Assembly: GCA_905221605.1 (NCBI GenBank)
Contig: CAJNDS010000735.1
Span: 5,001-35,000, forward strand
Origin: Symbiodinium natans
Taxonomy: Eukaryota; Sar; Dinophyceae; Suessiales; Symbiodiniaceae
Direction of reading: 5' to 3'
Length of the DNA: 30,000 nt
The notes under the pieces were generated by a model. It ran no database searches. It was given only the letters and a program-made list of their open reading frames with translations, and had not been told where the DNA came from. Shown here in pieces: positions 1 to 7,600 of the stretch (the stretch's first letter is position 1; every line of letters starts with the position of its first letter). A program made the translations under genes and the position numbers.

Positions 1-132
1 GACTTTTATACGACAGCCAGCTAGTAAAACACAGAACTGCGAGACTGTTCTTTTTGACTAGTGGTGCAACGGCTGTAGCTGTGCAAGCAAAAGAAAGCTA
101 AGCAGCAGAGCCATTGCCGGAACCCCCCCGCT

Positions 133-291
133 ATGGAGGAGAAAACAGGTATCGAAAAAACTGGTCTTGCTTCGTCGGTGCTACTCACTGGAATGCTTCA
201 ATGTTGTATTCAAGATGACTCGGCACTTCGGACTTATCGCATAAACCTACTTGCATTCTCTTGTCATTCCATGGTTCAGGGCGGGGTGTGA
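133..291 (+). CDS. Possible first coding exon, unknown product
   Basis: An open frame begins at an ATG at 133 and runs 52 codons to a TGA at 289. It starts MEEKTGIEKTGLASS and has no motif I recognise. GT donors inside it (GTATCG at 149, GTTCAG at 274) would let it act as a short first exon of the gene whose next visible exon is at 1407. There is no direct evidence of splicing to that exon, and the phases from the 149 donor do not fit without another exon between. It may equally be chance. Confidence 0.22.
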   Translation: MEEKTGIEKTGLASSVLLTGMLQCCIQDDSALRTYRINLLAFSCHSMVQGGV

Positions 292-309
292 CGCTTTGAA
301 TCGCATGAC

Positions 310-420
310 AGAAATTGTAGAGGGTTTGGGTCCCAAAAAGTTTTGAGCGGGGGGCAAGGGGGGGGCGAGGGGGCGGGGGAGGGGGAGAGGGGCGGGAGGG
401 GGGGCAGAGGTTTTAGTAAA
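310..420. repeat. G-rich low-complexity tract
   Basis: The top strand is a run of G with scattered A and C (GGGGGGCGAGGGGGCGGGGG style). Frames across it give only proline-rich nonsense on the minus strand. It separates the possible first exon from the minisatellite and is best read as intronic or non-coding. Confidence 0.6.
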
Positions 421-491
421 CTGAGTGTTTTCGCCTTGGACTGAAACTCTGCTTGTCAGCTGTTTAGACAAACAATTCACACTGATACCAC

Positions 492-1380
492 ATACATAAG
501 CAAATGGAAGGGGCTTGGGCGGTGCGATAAGCGAATGGAAGGGGGGATGCTTTCAGCAAATGGAAGGGGCCTGGGCGGTGCTATAAGCAAATGGAAGGAG
601 CCTGGGCGGTGCGATAAGCGAATGGAAGGGGCCTGGGCGGTGCTATAAACAAGTGCAAAGGCCTGGGCGGTGCGATAGGCGAACGGAAGCCTGGGCGGTG
701 CTACAAGCAAATGGAAGGGGCCTGGGCGGTGCTATAAGCAAAAGGAAGGGGCCTGGGCGGTGCTTTCAGCAAATGGAAGGGGCCTGGGCGGTGCGATAAG
801 CGAATGGAAGGGGGGAGCAATGGAAGGGGCCTGGGCGGTGCTATAAGCAAATGGAAGGGGCCTGGGCGGTGCTATAAGCAAATGGAAGGGGCCTGGGCGG
901 TGCTATAAACAAATGCAAAGGCCTGGGCGGTGCGATAGGCGAATGGAAGGGGAGAGCCTGGGCGGTGCTATAAGCAAATGGAAGGGGCCTGGGCGGTGCT
1001 ATAAGCAAATGGAAGGGGCCTGGGCGGTGCGATCAGCGAATGGAAGGGGGGAGCCTGGGCGGTGCTATAAGCAAATGGAAGGGGCCTGGGCGGTGCTATA
1101 AGCAAATGGAAGGGGCTTGGGCTGTGCGATAAGCGAATGGAAAGGGGGAGAATGGGCGGTGCTATAAGCAAATGGAAGGGGCCTGGGCGGTGCCATAAGC
1201 AAAAGGAAGGGGCTTGGGCGGTGCTATAAGCAAATGGAAGGGGCCTGGGCGGTGCGATAAGCGAATGGAAGGGGGGAGCAATGGAAGGGGCCTGGGCGGT
1301 GCTATAAGCAAATGGAAGGGGCCTGGGCGGTGCTATAAGCAAAAGGAAGGGGCCTGGGCGGTGCTTTAAGCAAATGGAAG
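492..1380. repeat. 31-bp minisatellite, about 28 units
   Basis: A tandem array with a 31-bp unit that reads GCCTGGGCGGTGCTATAAGC followed by AAATGGAAGGG. Units vary at a few sites (CTATAAGCAA versus CGATAAGCGA) and some are shortened, for example near 800-830 and 1275-1290. Because 31 is not a multiple of three, the frames shift between units, so the long minus-strand frames (repeating APPRPLPFAYSTAQ) are by-products. The array stops about 25 bp before the acceptor of the 1407 exon, so it is probably the 3' part of an intron. Confidence 0.9.
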
Positions 1381-1406
1381 GTGCCTCCACATCGCCTGCG
1401 CCTCAG

Positions 1407-1885
1407 GCTTTCTGTCGCTGTCGGACAGCAACCGCTTGAAAGTCGACTGGCTGCAGCAACACACATGCCGAGGAGCCTTCTCGACCCGACGAGCACGGGC
1501 ATCCCTGCAACGAAGCAGGAGCTCCGACGACGCGGCCTGGCAGGGCCTCCTGTCATGGGCCAGTCAGAAGTCTTGCAGGTCCCTCCCGATCGACATTGCC
1601 TGTTTTCGTGCGCGGTGGCTGCTCGCGATGTGAATCGTTTGAGAGGCTTGTTGCAGGATGAAAACGGATTCTTGACGTCTCCCCGAGAAGATCTCGAGCT
1701 GCTCACCGCTTGCCAACGACTGCGACAGATTGTTGGCGCCGAGGATGACCGGTTCGACATTGTGGGGCAGCTAGCGAGCCCCGAACTGCCGGAAGGCGCA
1801 GTGTTGACATACATCGCACGCTGGCTGGGTGGTTCCGTCATTGTTTCGCTCGAAGGGGCATCTTCGGAGTGGGACGTAGTCGTTG
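1407..1885 (+). CDS. OTU-like cysteine protease, internal exon
   Basis: The exon lies between an acceptor (CCTCAG ending at 1406) and a strong donor GTGAGT at 1886. It encodes about 159 residues in a frame with no stop. The segment VPPDRHCLFSCAVA resembles the OTU catalytic motif D-G-N-C-L-F, keeping Asp and Cys but with G-N replaced by R-H. About 85 residues later YIARWLGGSVIVSL resembles the OTU helix-strand segment (L-A-x-x-L-x-x-P-I-x-V). If right, the product would remove ubiquitin from proteins. The catalytic His would lie in a later exon and is not seen. The family call rests on two short motifs; the exon itself is well supported by codon quality and splice sites. Confidence 0.55.
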
Positions 1886-2061
1886 GTGAGTTTAACCGTG
1901 ATTTCGGGCAGGTTTTGGGGTATATATATAACATATTGTCAGTACTGACATCGCTCCACTGCCTAGCGGTGGCACGGCACTCTCTCTGGTAAGACAGTTG
2001 AACTGCTGTATAGGCGTATTATATGTGCGATGCCCATGCAGCCACTTGCTTTGGGCGGTTC

Positions 2062-2109
2062 GGCTGGTGGGAAAGGAGCTTCGAAAGGAGCGAAGCTCCC
2101 CCACCAGCC
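2062..2109. repeat. Perfect-armed inverted repeat (hairpin)
   Basis: GGCTGGTGGG then GGAGCTTCG on the left are matched by CGAAGCTCC then CCCACCAGCC on the right, with an AAA bulge and a loop of about six bases (AAAGGA). It lies in the intron after the OTU-like exon, immediately before the first telomere-like array. It could be a remnant of a small transposon or an RNA hairpin. Confidence 0.75.
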
Positions 2110-2118
2110 ACGCCTGAG

Positions 2119-2500
2119 TTTAGGGTTTAGGGTTTAGGGTTTAGGGTTTAGGGTTTAGGGTTTAGGGTTTAGGGTTTAGGGCTTAGGGTTTAGGATTTAG
2201 GGTTTAGGGTAGCGGTTTAGGGTATAGGGTTACCCTAGTTCCCTACCCCACATGAAGCCCCCTTTTCTTGCGGACCCTACAAGGCTGGCCCTTTAAACCC
2301 TCTGCCCTAAACCCTAAACCCTAAACCCTAAGCCCTAAACCGAAAAATGTTCCTGAAGATGATCCTCTTGAGCCCAATCACAGAAAAAATGGAACGTCCC
2401 AAAGGCCGACCCAGTCCCTAGCCGCCGTACCCCCGCATGACCGCCCACCCTTGAACCCTGCCCCCTTAAGAAAACCCTAAACCCTAAGCCCTAAACCTCT
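2119..2500. repeat. Telomere-like arrays, TTTAGGG then CCCTAAA
   Basis: TTTAGGG units run from 2119 to about 2231, with a few variants (GCTTAGGG, GATTTAGGG). CCCTAAA units in the opposite orientation follow at 2305-2340 and 2473-2500. The bases between them carry no gene I can see. The head-to-head arrangement could fold the transcript into a long stem. Confidence 0.9.
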
Positions 2501-2505
2501 CTTGC

Positions 2506-2547
<42 letters not shown>
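2506..2547. repeat. (TA)n microsatellite
   Basis: Alternating TA over about 40 bp with a single G interruption. Confidence 0.9.
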
Positions 2548-2555
2548 AACCTTAA

Positions 2556-2930
2556 TAGGTTTCGTGGGCAAAGGCACAAAAATCGTGGCAAAAAATCGTG
2601 GGCAAGACACAAAAACTCGTGGGCAAGGAACGTTTCGGATTTTTGGGCCATTGGGCAAGTCTTAAAACCCCAAAATGTGCCTTGCCTACGAATTTTTGTG
2701 CCTTGCCCACGAATTTTGCGCCTTGCCCACGAATATTTGTGCCTTTGTCCACGAAATTTTGTGCCTTGCCCACGAATTTTCGCGCACACAAATTGGTGGC
2801 AAGGCACAAAAACTCGTGGGCAAGCACCAAAATGGCAAGGCACCGAAATTCGTGGGCAAGGCACAAAACTTGGTGGGCAAGGCGCAAAAATTCGTGGGAG
2901 GCACAAAAACTCGTGGGCATGGCACGTGGC
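2556..2930. repeat. Satellite of TTCGTGGGCAAGGCACAAAA in both orientations
   Basis: A unit of about 20-24 bp close to TTCGTGGGCAAGGCACAAAA is repeated in direct orientation at 2560-2630, in reverse complement at 2678-2785, and in direct orientation again at 2795-2925. Frames read through it give repetitive peptides (for example CLAHEFLCLAHEF) on both strands, which is a by-product of the repeat. The alternating orientation makes it strongly self-complementary. Confidence 0.85.
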
Positions 2931-3230
2931 CCCCATCCCCCCACCCACCCCCACCCCCCCACCCCCCCCCCCACCCCCCCTACCCCCCCACCCCCCCCAC
3001 CCCCCCCCCCCCCCCCATCCCCCCCCCTCCCCCCCCCCATCTTTTTGGCTTGCCCCCTAACCCCCCCAAACGTTCGCAGAACTCTGCCAAGCAGGCTGGG
3101 ATGAATCTTCACCCTGCCACCCCCCACCCCCCAACCCCCCCCCACCCCCCCCCCCCCCCCCCAACGCCCCCCAACCCCCCACCCCCCCCACCCCTCCCAC
3201 CCACCCCGCACCCCTCACCCCAACTTTTGT
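2931..3230. repeat. Poly-C / CCCCACC low-complexity tract
   Basis: About 300 bases of nearly pure C with scattered A and T, interrupted at 3040-3120 by a short mixed sequence. Proline-rich (plus) and glycine-rich (minus) frames arise from it and are not genes. A similar CCACCCC tract lies at 11625-11800. Confidence 0.9.
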
Positions 3231-3321
3231 ATGAAGATACTTTATGGTTTCTTTATGGGATTTTCTGGGCGGGTGGGTGTTATATCCGAGCCGTAAAACT
3301 GCTCGATCCGGAGCTGCTGAA

Positions 3322-3376
3322 CCTTAAACCTAAACCCTAAGCCCTAAACCCTAAACTCTAAACTCCAAACGCTAAA
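3322..3376. repeat. Degenerate CCCTAAA units before the first rhodopsin exon
   Basis: Seven or so imperfect units (CCTTAAA, CCCTAAG, ACTCTAA, AACTCCAAA) end just upstream of the acceptor at 3389, so the intron before that exon also ends in telomere-like sequence. Confidence 0.8.
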
Positions 3377-3389
3377 CCCCTTTGAAAAG

Positions 3390-3466
3390 GACATCAGCAA
3401 CTTGGCCGAAGGTCGCGTGGGTCCCATCACCAAGCGTGGCAAGGCTCTTCAAAAGCCACTTGGGGG
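3390..3466 (+). CDS. Rhodopsin-like protein, N-terminal extension exon
   Basis: The frame after acceptor TTGAAAAG (ending at 3389) reads DISNLAEGRVGPITKRGKAL and then QKPLGG. It stops at a GT donor at 3467 in phase 2 and joins in frame to the exon at 3723. This would be the hydrophilic N-terminal segment before helix A. The true start codon is upstream and not identified. Short ATG frames near 3255 (MGFSGR before a GTGGGT donor) are possible but unproven. Confidence 0.5.
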
Positions 3467-3722
3467 GTAGCCCCGTGGTACCCTTTTGCCCTTTTCAGGG
3501 TTTAGGGTTTAGGGTTTAGGGTGTAGAGTTGAGGGTTTATGGTTTCTTCTTCTTCATATTTTGTTTTTTATTTGGGGGGTTCTAGGTTCCCTTGTAATAA
3601 GGAGAATCAAACCCCAAAAAGGGAGCCTCGTTCATTGTTTTTTTTGGTTCCACATGCCCTTATAAATAAAAAATCAGTCCCCAAAAAGGGTATGCCCTCA
3701 TATGGCTTACTGGGCTGCCAAG
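3467..3722 (+). mobile_element. Introner-like element, family 1 (an intron)
   Basis: The left end GTAGCCCCGTGGTACCC is the inverted repeat of the right end, which closes in GGGCTGCCAAG. The GT of the left end is the donor and the AG of the right end is the acceptor, so the element is exactly one intron of 256 bp that joins phase 2 to phase 2. Inside is a TTTAGGG array (3496-3538) and a stem-forming pair around CCCCAAAAAGGG. Four related copies lie between 4596 and 7321. Confidence 0.75.
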
Positions 3723-3769
3723 GCCAGTGGCTCAGACCTTCAGTGCCTGGCGTGACTTCGGGATACTTC
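3723..3769 (+). CDS. Rhodopsin-like protein, exon before helix A
   Basis: After the introner acceptor the frame reads PVAQTFSAWRDFGIL, the Trp-containing segment that leads into the first membrane helix. It ends at a GA donor (C|GAAATAG) in phase 1 and joins the exon at 3922. Confidence 0.5.
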
Positions 3770-3921
3770 GAAATAGTTCTTAATTTTTGGGTACTATAAT
3801 CCCTAAGAACAGCAACCAATTAACTTGGAAGTAGTTCTTAGTTTTTTGGTACTATGATCCCTACGAAGCAGCAAAAATTAGTGTTTTTGCTAGGGTTCCA
3901 AGTTCAGTATAGGTGACCCAG
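3770..3921 (+). other. GA-AG intron, family 3, with internal tandem duplication
   Basis: Begins GAAATAGTTCTTAA and ends AGGTGACCCAG. Two imperfect copies of about 57 bp (beginning GAAATAGTTCTTAA and GAAGTAGTTCTTAG) fill it. The 3' end (AGGGTTCCAAGTTCAGTA) matches the 3' end of the intron at 7483-7600, and both donors read C|GAA. No telomere-like repeat is present. Confidence 0.5.
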
Positions 3922-3969
3922 CTCTCGCGGCATCCACGGTGCTCGTCCTCACGGGCTTGTTTGCTGCCC
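3922..3969 (+). CDS. Rhodopsin-like protein, helix A exon
   Basis: The frame gives LAASTVLVLTGLFAA, a clean membrane helix with the small-residue and Gly pattern of helix A in microbial rhodopsins. It reaches a stop shortly after (ARKSF then TGA), so the exon must end before 3981. I place the donor at C|GAAAGTCC (3970), matching the other C|GAA donors of this gene. Confidence 0.5.
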
Positions 3970-4149
3970 GAAAGTCCTTCTGACGGCTCGATACGGCTCG
4001 CGCCGGCATGGCCCATCGCGCCTGTGATGCAGCGCAAGGGCCCTAATTCGAGAATTCGCTCGTTTCAAGAGTTCGTGATGACTCCTCGATTTCAAGGGTT
4101 TTTTCAAGGTGCTGCGGTGCGGAGGTGCGGAGAGAAACTGCCCCCCCTG

Positions 4150-4368
4150 CTTGGAGGTTCATGGCACTTATTAACCAATTATAACTGTACTTCTAGCTGT
4201 ACATAACCATATTGGGCACTTAAGGGGGCTTGTAAGTGGGTTATAAGTACAGTTATAATTGGTTCATAAGTACAGTTATAATTGGTTCATGAGTACCCCT
4301 AAACCCTAAACCCTAAACCCTAAACCCTAAACCCTAAACCCTAAACCCTAACCCCTAAACCCTAAACC

Positions 4369-4407
<39 letters not shown>

Positions 4408-4484
4408 AACCCTAAACCCTAAGCCCTAAGCCCTAAACCCTAAACCCTAAACCCTAAACCCAGTAAGTACCATGAACCTCCAAG
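4150..4484 (+). mobile_element. Inverted-repeat element, family 2, carrying a CCCTAAA array
   Basis: Left end CTTGGAGGTTCATGG and right end CCATGAACCTCCAAG are perfect inverted repeats. Inside the left end, AAGTACAGTTATAATTGGTT occurs twice in tandem and is complementary to an upstream copy near 4170. The right half is a CCCTAAA array (4298-4462) with a CCCTCAA block at 4370-4405. If spliced, the intron would run from GT at 4157 to AG at 4484. Confidence 0.8.
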
Positions 4485-4595
4485 CCCCCCCCACGCGGCT
4501 CAAGGGGCAGCACTCTCCGCGCCTCCAAGGCTGCTTCGCCCCGCTTGGGCGGCTGTCGGCGCTGCCCTTTTATATTACATGCATTTGTGTGCTTG

Positions 4596-4747
4596 GTAGC
4601 CCCGGGGTACCCGTTTAGGGTTTAGGGTTTAGGGTTTAGGGTGTAGGGTTTAGGGTTTAGGGAATTGGGTGGTTCAAGGTTTCCTTGATAAAGTAACCAA
4701 CCCCCAACAGGGTGCCTTGATTGCAACATGGTTACTGGGCTACCAAG
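4596..4747 (+). mobile_element. Introner-like element, family 1, 152 bp
   Basis: Left end CTTGGTAGCCCCGGGGTACC and right end GGTTACTGGGCTACCAAG. The GT at 4596 and AG at 4747 fall inside the terminal repeats. TTTAGGG units occupy 4612-4662, followed by the shared inner segment GGTTCAAGGTTTCCTTGATA. Confidence 0.7.
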
Positions 4748-4925
4748 CGTGTGTTGTTCCTCGTATGCTCGCATTACCCATCTGGTCCTGGCTTACAGGG
4801 TCAGCTAGGGCCGCCGTGGCAGGCCTGTACAGAGTTTGAAAGAGCGCCCCCAAAAGCACATCAGAGTTTCAAGCAATTATTTACATCGCTGGAGCAGGTG
4901 GGGCCGGAGGACCTTACCTTTCTTG

Positions 4926-5037
4926 GCAGCCCAGTGGCGCCCTTTCCCCTTTTTTTTGGGTTCAAGGTTCCCTCATAAAGCAAGCAACCCCCAAAAAGGG
5001 GGTGCCCTTGTTACAATATGGTTGCCGGGCTACCAAG
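4926..5037 (+). mobile_element. Introner-like element, family 1, 112 bp, without telomeric cargo
   Basis: Left end CTTGGCAGCCCAGTGGCGCC has GC in place of GT. The right end is GTTGCCGGGCTACCAAG. It holds the shared inner segment GGTTCAAGGTTCCCTCATAA and CCCCCAAAAAGGGGG but no TTTAGGG units, so the telomere-like repeat is optional cargo in this family. Confidence 0.7.
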
Positions 5038-5141
5038 TTTTCGCAGCGGACTACCTCTACTGGCAAAGATGTTATCTTGCGCAAAAGGGGCCGTTCGCCA
5101 GCTCGTCAACCCGCGCTTGTATATTCCAGTTTTGAGGCGTA

Positions 5142-5243
5142 CTTGGAGGTTCGGGGGAAGTTACAAGTCAGGTTATAAGTGCTCTAAACAGGGTTACTAG
5201 TAATTATAACCTTACTTACAGCTACCCATGATGAACATCCAAG
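5142..5243 (+). mobile_element. Inverted-repeat element, family 2, short form
   Basis: Left end CTTGGAGGTTCGGGG and right end CCCATGATGAACATCCAAG, with the family's inner GGTTATAAGT / ATTATAACCTTACTTACAGC pair. No telomere-like repeat inside. Confidence 0.6.
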
Positions 5244-5671
5244 TAGGGTTTTCATTCCAGCCGATGTCTGTGCAGAGCCGTCCACCACAAAACTCGTTGC
5301 TGCCCAGTTCCCACAAAAGTTCACTGGAGCTCACCATCCCTGCGGCCGTTTCAGGGGCAAAGGACGGGCAGGTGGGACCGGAATGTTTGAGGCAATGTCC
5401 GGCGTTTGGACGTCTTGGCCGCTGACCGCAAAAGTGTGCGCGATACTGGTCACTATTGGCAAACATGTGCCATGAAGTACCCTATACCATGTTTTCTTTT
5501 CTTTGAAATGCCCCAAGATCTCGAACTGAACTGACATTCAACCTCCTTGTCGGCGGTCTCCGGCATATTCCCAGGATACTTGCAGCCCTTCAAGTGGTCG
5601 CTTGCCTGATCACCCACTGCTCGGGGCGCGGTGGACCAGTGGACAGGTTCAAGGCGGTCAACGAAGATGAG

Positions 5672-5685
5672 CTCGAGGTCTCTTG
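5672..5685 (+). CDS. Proposed 14-nt rhodopsin micro-exon (A-B loop)
   Basis: The family-1 element at 5686 is preceded by ...CTCTTG. The only frame compatible with the helix B exon has a TGA just upstream, so the exon must be short. AG at 5670-5671 gives CT CGA GGT CTC TTG, which fits phase 1 on the left and phase 0 on the right. Tentative. Confidence 0.3.
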
Positions 5686-5957
5686 GTGGCCCAGCGGTAC
5701 CCCTTTTTGCCCTTGTTCTTGGTTTTTGGGCTCCCTTGACCACAGCCATAAAAAGAGGCGGCCTGTGTTGTGATGTTGGGCTGTGAGTGCCGTAATACCC
5801 AACCCTAAGCCCGAAGCCCGAAAACCTTAAACCCCAAACCCCCGAACCCCGAACCCCGAACCCCGAACCCCGAACCCCGAACCCCGAACCCCAAACCCCA
5901 AACACTAAACCCTAAACCCTAAACCCTAAACCCCAAGATGGTTTCTGGGCTACCAAG
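5686..5957 (+). mobile_element. Introner-like element, family 1, acting as a rhodopsin intron
   Basis: Left end CTTGGTGGCCCAGCGGTACC and right end GTTTCTGGGCTACCAAG. GT at 5686 and AG at 5957 bound a 272-bp intron, and the helix B exon starts on the next base. It contains a C-strand array (5797-5935) in which about seven units are CCCCGAA instead of CCCTAAA. Confidence 0.7.
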
Positions 5958-6026
5958 GTCTTCACCTTGACCCGAAATGCTTTGATCATTCCAATGAGCC
6001 TCATCGCCTTGGTCGCGGGATTCCAG
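5958..6026 (+). CDS. Rhodopsin-like protein, helix B exon
   Basis: Twenty-three codons read TLTRNALIIPMSLIALVAGF and then Q. This matches the start of helix B of microbial rhodopsins (basic residue, A-L-V/I, then small hydrophobics up to the aromatic H-Y pair, here Q-Y across the junction). The donor is GTGGGG at 6027, phase 0, and it joins the exon at 7344. Confidence 0.7.
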
Positions 6027-6116
6027 GTGGGGGGGGGGGTGGGGTTTTAGGTAGGGTTTAGGGTTTAGGGTTTGGGGTTTGGGGTTTGGGGTTTAGGGTT
6101 TAGGGTTTAGGGCTTA

Positions 6117-6236
6117 CTTGGAGGATCAGGGGACTTAGTAAGTAAGGATATAAGTACCCCAATTGGGGGTTATAAGTAATTGTAACTATAGTTCCTCTCC
6201 TTAGAACCCTACTTCCCAAGTCACCTGATCCTTTAG
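6117..6236 (+). mobile_element. Inverted-repeat element, family 2, diverged
   Basis: Left end CTTGGAGGATCAGGGGACTT, right end AAGTCACCTGATCC then TTTAGG. Inner bases include TATAAGTAATTGTAACTATA. It sits directly after a TTTAGGG array. Confidence 0.6.
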
Positions 6237-6995
6237 GTAGGGTGTCTCAACTGAGGGGCGCGGTGGTGCTAAAGGCACCCAGGTGCGTGCGCCCCGAACC
6301 TCCCAAAACCTGGAAAACTGCTCGGCTTGGGGGTCTTGTCCAGCAACACGCCACAGCACGGAAGCGGGGCGCAAAAAACAGCCCCCTTTTCGAGGGATGC
6401 TGCGGTGTACTTGAAGGTTTAGGGTATCTCATTCTATGACGGGTTCTTCGCCAGCCACCTACCGGGTCACCCACGCAGCCCGAACTTACTACGGGACTGA
6501 GAGCCCCGTCGCCAGCCGGAGGGCTTATGGCTCCCTCGCCTGTCGCGTTCGGCACGTTCGCCTGCTCGACGGCCCCGGGCTCACTCAGTTTAGGGTTGAG
6601 GTGCCGCCTCCATCGGTCCTTGCAGTGGGCTTCAATGCAGGTTCAAAGGTTCATCAGGGTTCCGTATGGTTCCGTTCTGCTGTGGGATATATCAGAGTAG
6701 GACGCCCAGTCGTGCCCTTCTTCCCATGTTTTGGTTCAAAACGAGCGCCCTTTTTTTATGCTAGGTTTCTGAGGAACCTATCGGAGGACCCGACCCCAGC
6801 AGTTCTCGGCCCTGAGAGCCCTAAACCCTAAACCCTAAACCCTAAACCCTAAACCCTACACCCTAAACCCTAAACCCTAAACCCTACACCCGAAACCCTA
6901 AACCCTAAACCCAAAACAGGTAAATGAGATGTTTTCCTCGCGGCCGCGGCGGCGAGCGCTTGTGATCTCAACTGCGCCCGTGTTCTTGTTTCTTG

Positions 6996-7321
6996 GTAGC
7001 CCAGTGGTACCCCTTTTTTTGTGGGGGTTCCTATATTTTTCCGGGGAATTAATTGTCATTTTTATTCCTACACAGCCCAAGAGATACTAAAAACATTATT
7101 TTTATTCAGGTTCTAAAGGGAACATAGGTTCAAGGTTCCCTGTTCAAGAAACCGACCCCAAAAAGGGTACCCTTCTTATGATATGAAGCAGGGTATATAT
7201 TACTCTTATTGGTGAGTATATATAAGGTTCCTTTTTCATATTGGAGAGTGTATATTCTTGGTGGCCTTTTGGGGATACAAGAAATATATACCCTACTTCA
7301 TATGGCTCCTGGGCTACCAAG
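6996..7321 (+). mobile_element. Introner-like element, family 1, 326 bp
   Basis: Left end CTTGGTAGCCCAGTGGTACC and right end GGCTCCTGGGCTACCAAG. The shared inner segment AGGTTCAAGGTTCCCTGTTC and CCCCAAAAAGGG occurs at 7127-7167. A second, smaller inverted structure (CCCTACTTCATATG against CATATGAAGCAGGG-like sequence) lies within. Confidence 0.7.
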
Positions 7322-7343
7322 GTTTGCAGTGAAAGTTTGCCAG

Positions 7344-7482
7344 TACACCATGCTGTCGCGCGGCTATGGCTTGCCATTTCAAAACCACAGGGGCTCCGAC
7401 TATCGGCCCCTCTACGTGACGCGCTACCTCGGCTGGACCTATGCGGTCCCCACCACGCTCTTCATGAGCCTCAGGGGATCAC
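7344..7482 (+). CDS. Rhodopsin-like protein, helices B end and C
   Basis: The frame reads YTMLSRGYGLPFQNHRGS, then DYRPLYVTRYLGWTYAVPTT and LFMSL. The segment R-Y-L-G-W-T-Y-A-V-P aligns with bacteriorhodopsin helix C R82-Y-A-D85-W86 to P91. Arg, Trp and Pro are kept, the proton-acceptor Asp85 is Gly, and the Asp96 position is Met. The start follows TTTGCCAG. The end is at C|GAACATG (GA donor, 7483), or possibly 7476, both phase 1. I infer a membrane protein that is unlikely to pump protons. Confidence 0.75.
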
Positions 7483-7600
7483 GAACATGACTTGAAGTTT
7501 TCTTTTGCTTCGAAGAAACAGCGAACCATCTAGTCTAAGAAGCAGCGAACCATCTAGTCTTTACCAGGGTTCCAAGTGCGGTAAAGGAACCTTTATCCAG
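7483..7600 (+). other. GA-AG intron, family 3, 118 bp
   Basis: It starts GAACATGACTTGAAG and ends CCTTTATCCAG. It contains two copies of AGCGAACCATCTAGTCT, and its 3' segment AGGGTTCCAAGTGCGGTAAA matches that of the intron at 3770-3921. Confidence 0.55.

Larger units (their letters stand above)
3970..5671 (+). other. Long rhodopsin intron holding four nested inverted-repeat elements
   Basis: No rhodopsin segment is needed between helix A and the loop before helix B, and I see none here. The stretch contains elements at 4150-4484, 4596-4747, 4926-5037 and 5142-5243. Open frames remain between them (for example 4748-4925, containing TEFERAPPKAHQSFKQLF). These could be exons of isoforms or chance frames; I recognise no domain in them. 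Confidence 0.45.
6027..7343 (+). other. Rhodopsin intron with G-strand and C-strand arrays and two nested elements
   Basis: TTTAGGG/TTTGGGG units at 6043-6115 lie near the donor. CCCTAAA units lie at 6819-6918. Elements lie at 6117-6236 and 6996-7321, the latter ending 22 nt before the acceptor used. The frame at 6436-6831 and that at 6242-6439 are open but have no recognisable domain; a short hydrophobic frame (ALVISTAPVFLF) lies just before 6996 and might be an alternative exon. Confidence 0.5.

Noticed and set aside
492-1380. CRISPR array
   Set aside because: The 31-bp units abut with no unique spacers; this is a minisatellite in a eukaryote.
1302-1934. A 210-codon minus-strand frame opposite the OTU-like exon
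   Set aside because: It runs through the minisatellite and has no motif; the plus strand has the good splice sites and coding pattern.
2119-2231. A true telomere or subtelomere at the left side of the window
   Set aside because: Arrays occur in both orientations throughout 30 kb and alternate with coding exons in phase, so they are interstitial.
2505-3340. Six overlapping proline- or glycine-rich open frames
   Set aside because: They exist on both strands over a satellite and a poly-C tract; the composition alone explains them.
4748-4925. An exon between two introner-like elements (contains TEFERAPPKAHQSF)
   Set aside because: Open in one frame and flanked by splice-competent ends, but it does not fit between rhodopsin helices A and B and has no known domain; left as a possibility within the intron entry.
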